This document shows, piece after piece, positions 49,047 through 62,100 of a stretch of DNA of 64,000 nt. How positions within the stretch are numbered: position 1 is the first letter of the stretch; every line of letters starts with the position of its first letter. The notes beneath the pieces are model-generated. The model saw nothing but the letters and a program-made list of their open reading frames with translations. It did no database searches and had not been told where the DNA came from. Origin of the DNA: Oreocharis arfaki (lineage: Eukaryota > Chordata > Aves > Passeriformes > Paramythiidae); contig VZRR01002857.1 of the NCBI GenBank assembly GCA_013398015.1, forward strand, positions 613,543 through 677,542. Reading direction: 5' to 3'. Made by a program: the position numbers and the translations under genes.

Positions 49047-49052
49047 AACTTC

Positions 49053-49225
49053 ACCAGTCTGCAACAACTTTTCAAATATGATAGAATGGCTTAGTAACTT
49101 CACCTGCCACTTCCCTCAAGACCCCATGATTTATCTTGTCAGGTCCCATGGACTTGTGCACAGTAAGGTTCCTTATAGATGGTCTTGAATCTTATCTTCT
49201 CCAATGGTGGGCAGTACTTATCATG
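49053..49225 (-). mobile_element. CR1 ORF2 fragment (near the reverse transcriptase core), minus strand
   Basis: Blocks such as TTTTCAAATATGATAGAATG (49070-49089), GGCTTAGTAACTTCACCTGC, CAGGTCCCATGGACTTGTGC (49140-49159) and AGATGGTCTTGAATCTTATC are the antisense of CR1 ORF2 just before the reverse transcriptase core, the stretch that in intact copies encodes an HKSMGPD-like motif. The copy is damaged by substitutions and stops. It is on the same strand as 47917-48415, but the sequence that should lie between these two parts of a CR1 (over 1 kb) is absent. Confidence 0.8.
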
Positions 49226-52200
49226 AAAACAGCACATAGATCTCAAGGTTAAGTGTTATTCCTTCACAGAAGAAGTCACTTTTGCTCAATATTTGCTCAG
49301 TTGAAAGATGTCTTTGTTTACTGCAGTATGGTATCTAGAAGGCACTATTCTCATACATCAGGGAAAAGCAGAGATGCCTGTGGAAAATGTTTTACTTCTT
49401 TGCTAAGAGAAGAAAAAAATCCATTTCCAAAAACCAGCCAACCAGAACTACTTTAATAACTCAGTGCTTGAGCATAGACAACTTAGAAGGAAATCAATGA
49501 TAATCTCACTTCTGAAAATCTGACCTTGTTCACTGAAGCATAGCTAAGTTGCATCAACCTCACCTAACACAGTCAGGCATCCCTTTATATTTGACCATAT
49601 CAGTGGAACTAAGCAAATAGTTAGAGACAAAGATACACTTATTAGTCTTTTAATAAAGATGGTTATCTGCCCTCAGCGTAAAAAAGCCGCTTTAGTTATA
49701 ACTGCTGGTACATATCCATGAACTCGGATGCTATACTGAGAACACGCCTGAACTAGGCTAGAAGTTGGCTGCTTGATGTAGTAGTTCACAATACTTCTTT
49801 TCCATTAAAAAAGGAAAAAGTATCAACTAATTATTTTCAAGACATTGAAGAGAAACAACAATGCCTTCATTGTGCTCTTACACTGGAAAAAATAATCAAT
49901 TCCTTTTATTATTTTGCTGAAGTTTTTCTTTTTTACTGTTATCTCTCTTGCTTCTTCTGTTTTAGAAAGGCCAGTATGTCCAAGTATTTAATTTGGCAAT
50001 GCGAATATGAGCGTGGGAATGGGTGTCAAGGAGAAGTGCTCTCCAAAGCTGAGCTATTTCTCTGTTTTGACAAGGCATATATTTTGTGACTGCCTCCCCT
50101 TTGCCATAATAGCCCTCCGCACTCCACCAAAACATGTCTAACTTGTCTCCTCTTTCTCCAATAAGATATAAGTTCAAAAATCAGTCTCAATTTAGTAGTT
50201 AACATATGAACAGTGCTGAGATTAAAATTAAGAGGTTTAAGATGAAGTATCACGTCTCGACAGCCTAGAAAAGCTTGGACATGCAATGACAGAATTCTGA
50301 TACGAAAAGTTTAAGTAACAACTAACTAAATTTCTGATTTCATTATATTCAAGTTTCTTCTGTTTTTCCTTACAGATATTCTTCATTTGTTTTTAGTCAT
50401 TTAGCCTGAGAGGTATCCTTTGTATGTACCACGTAGTGGGATGATGTAAGTGGCCACTGGGATTTTTCATGGCTCTTTTGTCTGATAAAAGCAACCAAAC
50501 TCATGTAATCTGGAATCATTTATCAAACTACTCTTTAGCCAGAGAGAAATCCAACCAGCACTCATGCAACATTGTGGTGTGCCCACTTGATGCAAGTGCA
50601 CCTCATTTACATAGAGTACAAAGTTGATCTCGCTTTGAAAGAGAGGCATTGACTCACTGACCCTCTTCCTGGCAACAATAAATGATGATCACAGAAGGAC
50701 ATAAGCTAAGAAGCATACAATGATAGTTGAAGCTTGATTTTTTCATTCATTCTCTTCAGATAGCTATTCACAATACTCTGTGAGAGGCAAAAATAGATTT
50801 ACTAGAGAGAAAGTATTTATGTAAGGAACACAAAAGACATTTCCTTAATGAGTCAGTCCATTGATGCAGTCAAGCTAGATTGCCACATAAAAAAAAACCC
50901 AGGGAGATGGGAAATCTTCCTTCTCTGTAGCTAGCTGCAGAGAAGTTCTAGTTCCCTGCTTAACACAATTGGTTTTCTAGTCATGTGCACCTCCCTTCTA
51001 ATGGAAACAGAAAGTTTAAGTGCAATGAAAAGACAAGCCAACTTACTCATCTCTTTTACTTTATTCTATATACTTCTATTTTAAAATCTTACTATATATT
51101 ATCAGTAGATCAGGTTATTTTGCCACTCCTTTATTACATTTCTTCTCTGTTTTGAAGATTACTACTAAAATTACTCAAGGTCTCTGTCACAATTTATTTG
51201 ATAGTCTACAGGTGTAAGAGTCACAATTGTGGAACAAAGCCTCAAACAAAACACAGGATAGAATGTCAACCCCATAAAATAAAGGAGAAAAGAAATTCAG
51301 TGCAACCATGATATAGATCATTCTCTACACAAATTTATTTGCTATCTGTTTGGGAACAATTTGTTCATTATGCCAAGTCAGTCAGACACACTTTTCTTGT
51401 AAACTGCTACTAAGATTTGAACTGCCCATGGAAGTCCTTTGTGTAACTGCCCCATCATAATTAAAGGTTCTTGAGATGAAGTTCTCATCCTGCAAACATT
51501 CCAAAACATTATTCCATAGCTGGTTGTTTTGTCAAAAATTCCTGCTAGGAAAACAACTTTTTTTTTTCACAAAGGGAAAATAAAACACCTAGAAGTTTAT
51601 GGACACCACAAAACCGGGGTGTTTTGGAGGGGGGAGGGGGGTAGCACTGTGTAGCTAGTTGAAATAGAAACTTGCTACATTAATCCAAACTCCACATGGT
51701 ATATAGACTTCTGCATCCTACAAACAACATTTCCATCCTTTTCTGATTTATGGCCTGTTGTAACTAGCTCTACAGCAATCATAGCATGCTGTGATCAAAC
51801 AGGTTTTTGCTAATTCTTTTCCAACAGCAAAGTATTATACAACAGCAATTTAATGAGTGGTCTGCTATATAAATCAATGGAACATAACATATGAAAGAGT
51901 AGCTGGTGCTGGCAAAAGGAATGACTGTTAAAATTAAAAACATCAACAACTGATATGAACGTTTCATACTCATATGAAATATTGGCTTCATATTCCTTCA
52001 CTCCCCTAGATCAAGACCTTTGCTAGGGTAATTATAAGTGTTAAGAGCTAAGGCGAGTCATCGGTTTAAATTTTTTATTTTTAATTAGGCGTACTATATT
52101 AGACACTTGCCTGCAAAAGGCCTTCTACTGGACACACTTAAATAGATCAGCAGGACTCAGCTGCAATGTTCTATATTAAGGGAAAAGAGCAAAGGAGAGA

Positions 52201-54196
52201 TGGTGGAAGCAGGTTGCCTGGGGGATGGCTTACCTCAAAATAGCCTGGAAAGAAGCACATGTCAGGACTTGGGACCAGGGTGGAGGGGTGATGTCAGTCT
52301 TCATAGCCCTAGGCTTAGCTGATGTGTATTCATTTTGAAATTTAGCACTTATTGCTGTACAGGTTCATGAAAAGTACAGTATACCAAGTTCATACTTGAC
52401 TCTTATGCTTCAATTTGCTCAGATCTGAGTCTCAACAGCATTTTAAACAAACCTCAGACTTGCTGCTGGATGAACAGGAGTTATCTAGAAGCATATTACA
52501 TCTGGCTGGCCCCAGGAAATCTACCAGAAAAGGTGAGGTAAGCTTGGGAGTACTTGCTATAGGAACTGGCTCCGATTTACATTAGAAACATGGAATGTTT
52601 TAATAAAACAATCAAATAAACAATAGATTGATGGACTGAAGAAGTTCAAGGGTCCCTATGCCTTTATCTAACTCTCTCTTCATTTTTGCAGTAGAATATT
52701 TAGCAATGGAATTGATTCTGAACAAGATTGCATAACACCTGTTCTTTGCCTAAACTTTGCTCCAGTTGAGTCCATTTGTCTTTTTGCTCTCTTCATCCTG
52801 AAAGCTGCACCATCAAGATTTTAAGATAGCAGACCTAAGGAGAAACAAACACCAGCTCCATTAATTTTTTTAATGATAAATATTGTTCCTACAAGGATTT
52901 TCATCAGAGCTCGCAAGAGTCAGAAAGATCTCAACAGCGTGTCATAAGATTAACAAAAGCAGAAGTAAATGCACTGATATATAGACAAGAGTATAGTGCA
53001 AAGTCATTATATGCACAGATAGAAATCCAAAGGCATGTCAGAGCCACTGAATTTTATGCATAATTTAACAGTCTGGAGTCCTGCACAGTTTGAACTCTGA
53101 TAAAACTGGTTTTGAGGGGAGGGGAGCTTAACATCAACTTTGCTAAACAGAATCTTGAAGGAGAAAGCAAATCGTACTTGCAAATGCATCAAGTTTGGAG
53201 TATGTTTCCTACCAATAAAGATAATGGTAACATCCATTAACGGAGCTGAAACATTTCTCTTTGGCATTTTAAGCAAAATGTTTCATGTCAGAAATACAAC
53301 TTGTTTGCAAAAGCCTTGATTTTTAAATTTAAAAGAATAATTAATTTTAGTAGGACCTGTAGAAATATAATACAGAAAAAGGTTACCAAAAACTGAAAGA
53401 AAAACATTTTGTTTTAATTCAGGTAGAATTTTACTTAATGAAAACTTTTATTTTTCATTTTACTCAAAACCCTCCAACAATACTTGTTCTTTCTGACTTT
53501 AACCCAAATATTTTCTTGAACTTTTTTCCTCTATTATTTACCAAGTTTTATATGTAAAGATTTTTATTTATGTATTTTAACTGTGTACTATATTGTACGT
53601 GACAAAGTTTATAAGAAGAGACATGGCACCTCATTATTAGACTGATGGACAAGCTGACATACACCCAGGATTTTTCTCAAACCATATTTCAGACAGCAGA
53701 TGGATCGGAAAGCTCACCTATTTTTCCCCACCCTGTATGTAATCTGGTTCAGTAACAGGGATTTTACTGCATAATAAACCCATTTCTTTCAGATATTTAA
53801 ATTTTTTCTGCTTTTATTACACAATTTTAGGACTACAAAAACTATTTGGAGGCAGAATTAGGTAAACAGTTTCTGTTCCCTACACTTAATTCCTTTGCTT
53901 TTGTACATAGCAGTTGTAGACGTACTTTGATATATTTTACAAAAAAATATTATGAAGATTTGTTCTATTCCCACCTTCTGAAAGCACGTTTGGGGTTTTT
54001 TTCATTTAATAATAAGAAAGTCATAATGTTAACAATAGTAAACCTGTTTTGTTTCAAGGTCAACTCTTTGCCTCTTCATGACCTTAAAGGTAGCGGTCAA
54101 TCATTTGCACTGCCATTGATGTGAGCTTAGAATTTGGAGGATGGGTGGTAATGTCTCAGCCAGGAAAACTTCTTGTCTTCCATTAAGTAGAGCAGT
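49226..54196. other. Gene-free unique sequence
   Basis: No supportable gene or mobile element. A T run lies at 51558-51567 and a G-rich tract at 51616-51641. Frames at 49962-50286 and 51779-52001 are short and unlike any family. Confidence 0.55.
51616..51641. other. G-rich tract, weak G-quadruplex candidate
   Basis: Runs GGGG (51616-51619), GG (51626-51627), GGGGGG (51629-51634) and GGGGGG (51636-51641). Only three runs reach 3 G, so a quadruplex would need a two-tetrad or bulged form. Confidence 0.6.
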
Positions 54197-54300
54197 AGTA
54201 CAGGACACTGCATAACAAACTGGGAACTTCAGGGCTTTTTTTCTCTATCCTCTCTTGTTGCCATTCCTCCTTCTGGTCATATCTTTGTTCGCACCCAGCT
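54197..54300. repeat. Direct repeat, copy A (about 100 bp)
   Basis: Shares long words with copy B at 55009-55104: ATAACAAACTGGG, ACTTCAGG, a T run with CTCT, and TCTGGTCATATCTTTGTTC (copy B has CCTGGTCATATCTTTGTTC). Overall likeness is roughly 85% by eye, with a 6-8 bp gap. Offset is about 810 bp. I do not recognise the family; the flanks do not align clearly. Confidence 0.85.
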
Positions 54301-55008
54301 CTTCCAAGATAGGCAGGTAGGGCCGCTGGGGAAAAATTTTCCACATTTCACAGGAAAACATGAGAAGTTATGCTGTCATGGTAAGTAGCGCACACTCTTA
54401 AAAAAAGAAAAGGCAAGATGAAGACTAATTTAACTGTGTTACTGAGATGTAACTTAATGGGACACATGCAAAATTGTATTTTAAAACAAGATACATCAAA
54501 TTCCAAAACTGTGAGTACATGTTTGCTGCTTCATATGCCAGTATGGCATGCTTGAGGACAACCAATGCATCATTTAAAACCATTTTTTTTCCTAAAAGTA
54601 TTTTATATATATTTCTGTGCTGTACATATATTAATGTGCATAAGCTCTCTCTTCTACTGGGACAAAAAAATCTTACTACCAAAACAAGTCAGCAAGAGTC
54701 ATAAAGAAAAAAAGAAAACAAAAAGGTATAGGACTGCTTTTGCCTTGAAACTAATTGCACGTGTAAAAATAAGAGTAATCACACTTAGAGGTGCAAACAT
54801 TCTTCTGTGTGGCTGAGCTGATGGGGTGCTTGCAATCAGAAAACAGAAATCAGAAAAGAAATCTTTGTGTGTCAGTTGGTTTTTCATAGGCAGAGGGAAT
54901 CATCTGCAATTGCTCTGCAGCAGTGACAGTCTGCGGGGCCTTGGGGTCCTACACAGCACTGCCAGGGAGGAAGGCAAAGCCTGCTGTCATGCCTTTGGTG
55001 TTTCAGAC
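54301..55008. other. Unique sequence between the repeat copies
   Basis: No gene or recognised element. A-rich run at 54703-54724. Nothing links it to the flanking repeats. Confidence 0.5.
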
Positions 55009-55104
55009 TAGTGCAGGAAACTGAATAACAAACTGGGGACTTCAGGACTTTTTTCTCTCCTGCTGCCATCCCTCCTCCTGGTCATATCTTTGTTCATACC
55101 CAGA
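55009..55104. repeat. Direct repeat, copy B (about 95 bp)
   Basis: Second copy of the segment at 54197-54300, same orientation. It lacks a few bases within the pyrimidine part. Either both are fragments of an unrecognised interspersed repeat, or the interval was locally duplicated long ago. Confidence 0.85.
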
Positions 55105-58100
55105 TAACTCCAAAAACAAGGGAAAAGAAAAAAAGCCCCAAACTCCACTTATCCAATCTATGCTTGCATTCAAGATTTTATAAAACTCTGCTATCCACAT
55201 AGCTCAGTATCTGATTGAGCTTGTGTTTCAGATGGTGCCTCCTATTGTTTCAGATATCTTACTCCAAAAAGGGCTTAATTGCTTCTTCTGTTTATTTGAA
55301 CAAAAAGTAGCATCCCATCTGCATACCAGATGCAACAGGACTGAACCCAACTTTTCAACAGTATTTTAAATGAAGTGCTTGTTTGCTGGTAGCTGACAGC
55401 CTGTAGCAGCAGACTCAAATTCTGGGAAGATAAATGAAATAACTCAATTGCCCCCTGCCAATTACCCTCTGCAAAAGGGCACACAAAAGGGAGAACAACT
55501 AGCCGAATCCATCCTTAAACTGCATGCAAATTCAAGATCTAATTAAGTGCATCAGTTTCCTGATGTGGGTGTTTCCTTTGTGTTCTTAGCTTGATTCTAA
55601 TCTAAATAGCATTTCTAAATAGTCATCACAACTCCATTGGTTTGCTTTTGCAGTAAATCGTTTTGGAATAACTATTCTTACGATAGTTCTCTGTCTTTTC
55701 CTCTATATTTGTGTGTGTGTGCATATATTAGATCGTTACATAGACAGGCCAGTCTTTTGGGAGTGAGTCTGAGTGGAAAAAAAATATCTCCCTCCTGCAG
55801 CTTGATCATAAAGAAGTATGCATTTCCTGTGTCAATTTATAATCAAAATCAAATCCATTGGAGAAATGTACATAGTTACCTTGGCAAATGAGGCTTTTCC
55901 CTGTGAAAAATTCAAATCTAAAAATGGTATTCTAGTGGAGCAACTGACTCTTACCTAGCAGACAAATTCCAGAACTTTCCAGATAAAAATTACAATAAAC
56001 CCCAGGAGCTTATGATGTAATTTTCAATCATAGACAGTAGTGTTCTAAGGAAAGTTTCATCTTAACACTTTCTGTTTGGGGTTTCATGGCTCTTTCAGCT
56101 GAAACTATAAGGTTACTTGCTATAAAACTGAACTTATAGTATATACTCAGAAATATGTGTGTAGGGGGTGTTCCATGGATGTTGTCACACTGATGGCTAA
56201 AAATAAATAAGAGCATTAGCAGCTGACCTGCTCTTCCAAAACAAGAAGAAAACTCCACTCTAACTGTCCCAATAGACAGACTTGTGTATCATTTAGAATA
56301 CTATTTCAGGACTCAATTACAACAAATAACATCAGTAAATGCTTTGTTAAGCTATTTCTGTTTCAATATGCTAACCAGACCAGCCTCTTCTGAGAGGCAT
56401 GAAAGTCAAGGTTTGAGCAGCCCAGGCTACTAAATTGAAATTATGCTTTGTCAAGAAAAAATAATTCATAAGAAAAGGAAATATAAATAAAACATCATTT
56501 CAAACATTCATAAGAACTACAGTAAGCCAAAATCACACTAGTCTCGCCACATGGATAAAATCTACCATAGTCCTACATTTATGCTGCTGCATAGACTCTG
56601 CAGGGTTTGTACATGCCTCCTAAATGCAAGTCCTGCTACTCAGGTGACAGGAATTCTGTTAATCAAATGTATTTCTCTAATTAGAAAGTGGAGAAGAGAC
56701 CATCTTTTGAGGAAGAATTCTGCCCCATTCAGGGACACTTTGCAAACACCTGTACTTTCCATAAAATTCTGCCTTTTTTGTATTTCTAACATTTCTGATT
56801 ACAATCCCCTTGCAAATAGGAATTCCTCAAACCAAGAAAAGCTGGAGTTCTTTAGACAGAAGCTGTAGTGAGAACAGAGTCTATTTTACTCCATGACTTT
56901 TGATTTAAATTGATTTCCTAAAAATGGTTTAACTCCTGTTATGCTGGATCAATTAGCCTTAAGGATTGTCAGAATTCCTCAGCTTAGCATGAAATTCTGC
57001 TGCTGGAGATGCTGCACACTTTCTGACAGAGCTCCTTCACCACAAAAATATCAGATTAAATTGATTGTGGTGGGAAAGAAATAAAAGAAGGTGCTGTTAA
57101 AAATAAACTTTCAATTTCTTACAGAAAGAACAAGAGAGAGGAAAGTCAGAGGAAGATGTACACAACTCAGTTTGGGGGCAGAAGATGCTCACAAGTCCCA
57201 TCTCCCGACTCCCTTATAATCACAGGAAAGAGATCTATTCTTAAAGTTGCTCCAGAATACACAACCTCACCCAAGGGACAGTCACTTTAGCTCATATTAT
57301 ACACCTGCAGTTCAAGGCTGCAAATATCCACAGCACTGTCCCTGGAGTTTCAGCCCAGAATTTTCGGCCCTGCTTTCCCAAGCACTGAACATCATTGTGG
57401 TATTTGCTATTCTAACATCACAAAATAAAATAAGGATAGGTAGGAATTTCTCAGCCCAACAAGAAGTCAACTTCCTGCCTACATATTACTTACTTTCCAC
57501 CTTCAGAGTTGATGCTTTCAAGTAACAGATACACAGGAAAATTGTGTTGTCTGAAATACTAAGAACTCTCTGTAACTTGGTTTTGGGCCAGCATCTTTAT
57601 CACCTTTACAAAATACGGTATCTATTTGAAAAATGTGGACTTGCTTATTGCCACAGCACACGTCAGAGTTTTTGTTTCAATTTTATTGGAGCAAATTCCC
57701 TCCACTCTCATCCTGAAGGATACTAAAAACAGCAGAAAGGTAGGATATTCAGTCCAGCAGTGATTCTTACTCACTGAAGCCAGTGAGTAAGTACTCTTAA
57801 AGAAGTGCTCACAATGATAGGAAAATGCTGTGTGAGAAGGACCTAATCACTGCTTCTGGACACGATGTTCTTTCTCCTCTTCCCATTCCAATTAAGACTC
57901 CTTTCCAAACAACAGGTGCTCAGGCCCCTTTCTAGTTTTAAAATGTGAATGTTTCCAAGGCCACAAAAGCGCGAAATATTTGGAAAAGGAGGCAAATAGA
58001 GATTAGATTTACACCTGTATGTAAATTAAGGAACAGCCTTGCAACATGAAGCAACATCTGCTGGGTGAACTATTTATTTTTGCTGTGTAACAACATTAGA

Positions 58101-58446
58101 TCTGTCCCTACAAGCACAGAACCTCTCTCACCACTGTGTTCAGATTGCACTGTGGTTGTACACAGGCTAGAAAAACAATTGTTAATTAAAGAGAACACAT
58201 GGCATCAGAGTATAGCGTGCACTCATTCATCACTCGGACTCTGGACAAAGGTGCTCCAAACTGTTATAAAACTTGTTGCCAGCCAGTGATTAACTCCCAT
58301 GTCAGGACCTTGGGAGATGTTTTCTGAACACCTGATCCTGAGGCAGCAGCAATCATCTGTTGGTGCTTCAAATCCTGTCCTGAGCCTTCCTTGGAAAGGC
58401 TATTAAAAATTTATTTCTAAAAGACAGAGTAACTCATTATTATTTC

Positions 58447-58485
58447 CTTTTTTTTAAAAAAAAAAAAACAAACCAAAACCAAAAC
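58447..58485. repeat. Poly(T)-poly(A) with CCAAAA units
   Basis: T8 is followed by a long A run and CAAACCAAAACCAAAAC. The T-A junction can form a small hairpin. The tail matches the CCAA/CAAA style of the other arrays. Confidence 0.9.
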
Positions 58486-59086
58486 TGTAAGTCTACATGC
58501 AGCAGTACAGGTTACAGCTTAGTTTGTCTGCAGTGTTCAGCAGGGCTCTGCAAGTTTCATTGACTGTTTTGAATAGTTATATTTCACTGATTGCATGTTC
58601 TGAATATATAATGGCTGCAAAGTAATTTTTCACTGCAATACTAGATTCATCGAGAGCTCAGTCACCAGCTAGATGGGATGTCTTATGCTCATAGAGAAGA
58701 CAATGCAGATTTGCAATTTCATTTAAGAAGTGTTAACAGAGGAACTACAAAAAAAATAGTGACCCCTATGCTAGCAGTAATTAGTCAGTGAAAAAATACC
58801 AGGGACATGGAAGTCATTCCATTTCCATATGACTTTATCACCTTGTAAATCTCATTTTGCAGTGCCAGGACAGAGGAAGATTGTAGCTTGCTTTTGTACA
58901 ACAGCTGCAATACTTCCTTGTTAAGGTTCCATCATTTTGAATACAATTATAGAAGAAGAGAAACAGACCTAGCAGCTCCACTAATTCTTCTCCCCCTTCT
59001 CTGAGCTCATAAGTAATTTGCCTTTTATTTGCCTTTCCCCCCTTGATGCTGATGTCAAAGATAACCCCCACAAAGCTTAATGGGGG

Positions 59087-59114
59087 AAAAAACAATAACA
59101 ACAACAACAAAAAA
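59087..59114. repeat. (CAA)n microsatellite, short
   Basis: AACAATAACAACAACAACAA run; seen directly. Confidence 0.95.
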
Positions 59115-62100
59115 GTGGTGGTTTTTTTTTTCCTTTAACTGATGATCTGTTTCTGATACAAGTACCCCAAACATGGCATCTGAATTAGAATAAAATTATA
59201 TCATGGTAAATGATAGCTAAATACTGCCTGTTATTGTTAAAAATAAAAATTAGCAAGCTCTTCTGAAGATACAAGGTAAATAGATATGGAATCAGGAAAA
59301 GTAAGGACTTCACCCAGTATCCTGAACGTATTTACAAAATCTAACAGGGTGTAGCTAAATAATCTCAAAATATATTATACTTACACAATCACAATAAAAA
59401 GAAAACCACCAGATATGATTTAAAAAGTAAAAAATATTGCACGATAATAAAATATTGGTATTTGAATTGTGAGCCATTGAGGGACACAATAATATTGAAA
59501 AACAAGGTTCATTTCTTAACGATCAGGTCAATTCTGAAGAAAGCTCCAATCCACAGTCTCATATTTGGGTTACCAACAGGACTTTCTAAAATGTGTTCAG
59601 GTGCCAAAGATTAAATAAACTTCTCTGTGTGTAAATATTTTAAAATTTCAGGTTATGTTATTGCACCTTTTTTACAGCCCAAAATAATTATACTAATTTA
59701 CAGAAGAACTTTCAAGTCCAACTGAATAAACATATGTGCAATGCACCATTAAAGTACACTCCATCACATAATAGCATAATGTAGTTTTTGAAATGGATCT
59801 GTAGAAAGGATTCATTAAGATATAGTCCCAGCATTCCACCTGAGGCCAATAAAAATTCTATGCAAACCTCTTCAAATTAAATTTTCTTCTTGAACATATC
59901 CTGTCTAATTATGTTTAGTATTATCCTCCTTTAGGAATTCTGATTCATCAGAGCTATTAAGGGAGGGAAAAGGAAAACCAGATGCTGTGGACCGGATACC
60001 CAGCTGGTAAGAAATCACTATAGTTTCACAGAAGCCAAAAGAGCTACAGTGATTTATATCAGCTATGGGTTTGGTATATACATAGGAACACACATATGGA
60101 CAGATGTACAGAGAATTATATTTATATCTGAAGTTACACCAGCAGAAAGTAAGTCTGTGGAGTTGCACCACCAGAGAATTTGACCCAGAAGCTCTAATAA
60201 GCTGAAGTTTATAAAAGAGCCACAGCTGTGTTGAGATTTCTTGTCTTTCACTCTCTAGAACTGAAAATAAATGTAAGAAACAGAAGTGCTCTAATTAGAC
60301 ATTTGGCTTTAAAAATCAGGAAGATAGCCAGCTAATGTCTAAGCACTTTTTTGTTCTGGGGAGTTAGTCTAACAAAGATGTCATAATTACAATCATACTA
60401 CATACAGATGAAGTGCACAGAATATACTGGTAAACCAAGTTGAGGGATTGAATTAGATTCCAGCTAAGTTGTTTCAGTTTCATTCTTTAATGAATACCAT
60501 TTTTGTTGTTCTTGTAGTCCGTACAGTAAGCACAAATTTAGAGTGAGATTTCTAAGTGCATCTAACCAAGCTGCAACCTGAAAAAACAAAATTTCTGGGT
60601 AGCACCTGGGTTCTTCTATTCCACTGAAACTTCTATGTTGTTATCACCCATCCACAGCCCTAGACCTGCCTGGGCCATGGACCAAAAATGGGACACCTGG
60701 TGCCTGCCTCGGTTTCCATGAGCCACACAAGTCATCCCACAACCTCTTGCTATGCCTTTGGCTTTCCTCACCCTGCCATCTGCACCCCAAACACCCCTGC
60801 ACCCCACTACTCCTCCACATTTGTGAGACCCTTCTGACTTAAAAGCTGGAAGACAAGAGGAAAGAAGTGCCCACTCTTTTACCTTTACCAAATAACGTTA
60901 TATATGCAGGTCTAGCATAAGATCTACTCTACACCATCTCTTCTCAGCACCTGCTCGGTGTTTGAAGAGGGCTTCCTCCCTCCCCAGACTTTTAATATGG
61001 GATTGCAGTCAGCCTTTGAAAGCTGAACAGATAATCTTCAAGGAGTGATGCCTGGGTGTCATAGCCCGAGCTCTACTCTGTTAGACAGAGGCCACCTTAA
61101 AAGAAAACCGAGTTGGAACAAGGTTGTTTCCTCTTTTATCCATCAGCCCAGTGAGCATAGCACAGACATGGAAGACAGCAAACCCAGGCTGCATTTCCAT
61201 TCCATAGAGGGAAAACAATTAGCTGTCCCACTGCAGGCATTGTGCGGTGCCTCTGTGCTCCTGACTGTGACCCCACTGCGCAGAGCACCTCAAGGCTTGC
61301 TAGTGAGGAATGAAACAGCCCCAAGCCAGCACAACCATTTTACCAGGAGGCACACGCCTGCACTTCCATTCCTCTGTCAGGAACTGTTTTCCTTACAGGA
61401 ATCAAGCCTTGAGTGAAAGAGCTAATTAAGCCTCAGGACGAGGGCCCCAGGCTGCTCAAATCTTTCACACTTAGAAGCACATAACAGCAGGAATAGAGAG
61501 TCTCTCTATTTCACTGAACTTTTTATCCAAATAATTAGGCCATTTATTACAAGATATACAGATTTGACCTCCTGCTGCACAAGTGCCAGATCTCTAGTTC
61601 CCATGTTCTGGACATGTGCTCTAAATACTGTTTTTTTCAGATAGGCAAAGAAGGCAGGAATACCAGCTCCTCTACATCAGGGTTTGAAAACGAGACAGAT
61701 AGACGCCAAGACTCTGACTGAGAGCTCACTACAGTGGAAGCACCCAGAAAGCATCCATTAGACTGAATTGGTCTCGCAAAACAGCCTGTTCTGTGGACTC
61801 CTGCAGTGCTTAACCCTGAATGATGTTTATGCCTACCAAAAGCAGGCAACTTCTGTGGTTACTCAGAATGTAACGTACCTCAAATCTCTGTTGGTACAAT
61901 CTTCCTCCTGATCTAGGTCATTGTAGAGATAAATGGCAGCTGAGAAAATTATGAGGCTTCAAGTTCAGATGCCTAGCCCCCCCTCACTGCCCAGCAGTTT
62001 TCACATCTAATGCTGCACCTTCACATGTACTATTGTTTTCTAAGTATATCTCACAAGCACAGTAGAAATTTGAACCTATCAATGACTTCCCATTCAGATC

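Noticed and set aside
61045..61416. 123-codon plus frame in a GC-richer block
   Set aside because: No family match and a competing minus frame. A constrained non-coding element is possible but unsupported.
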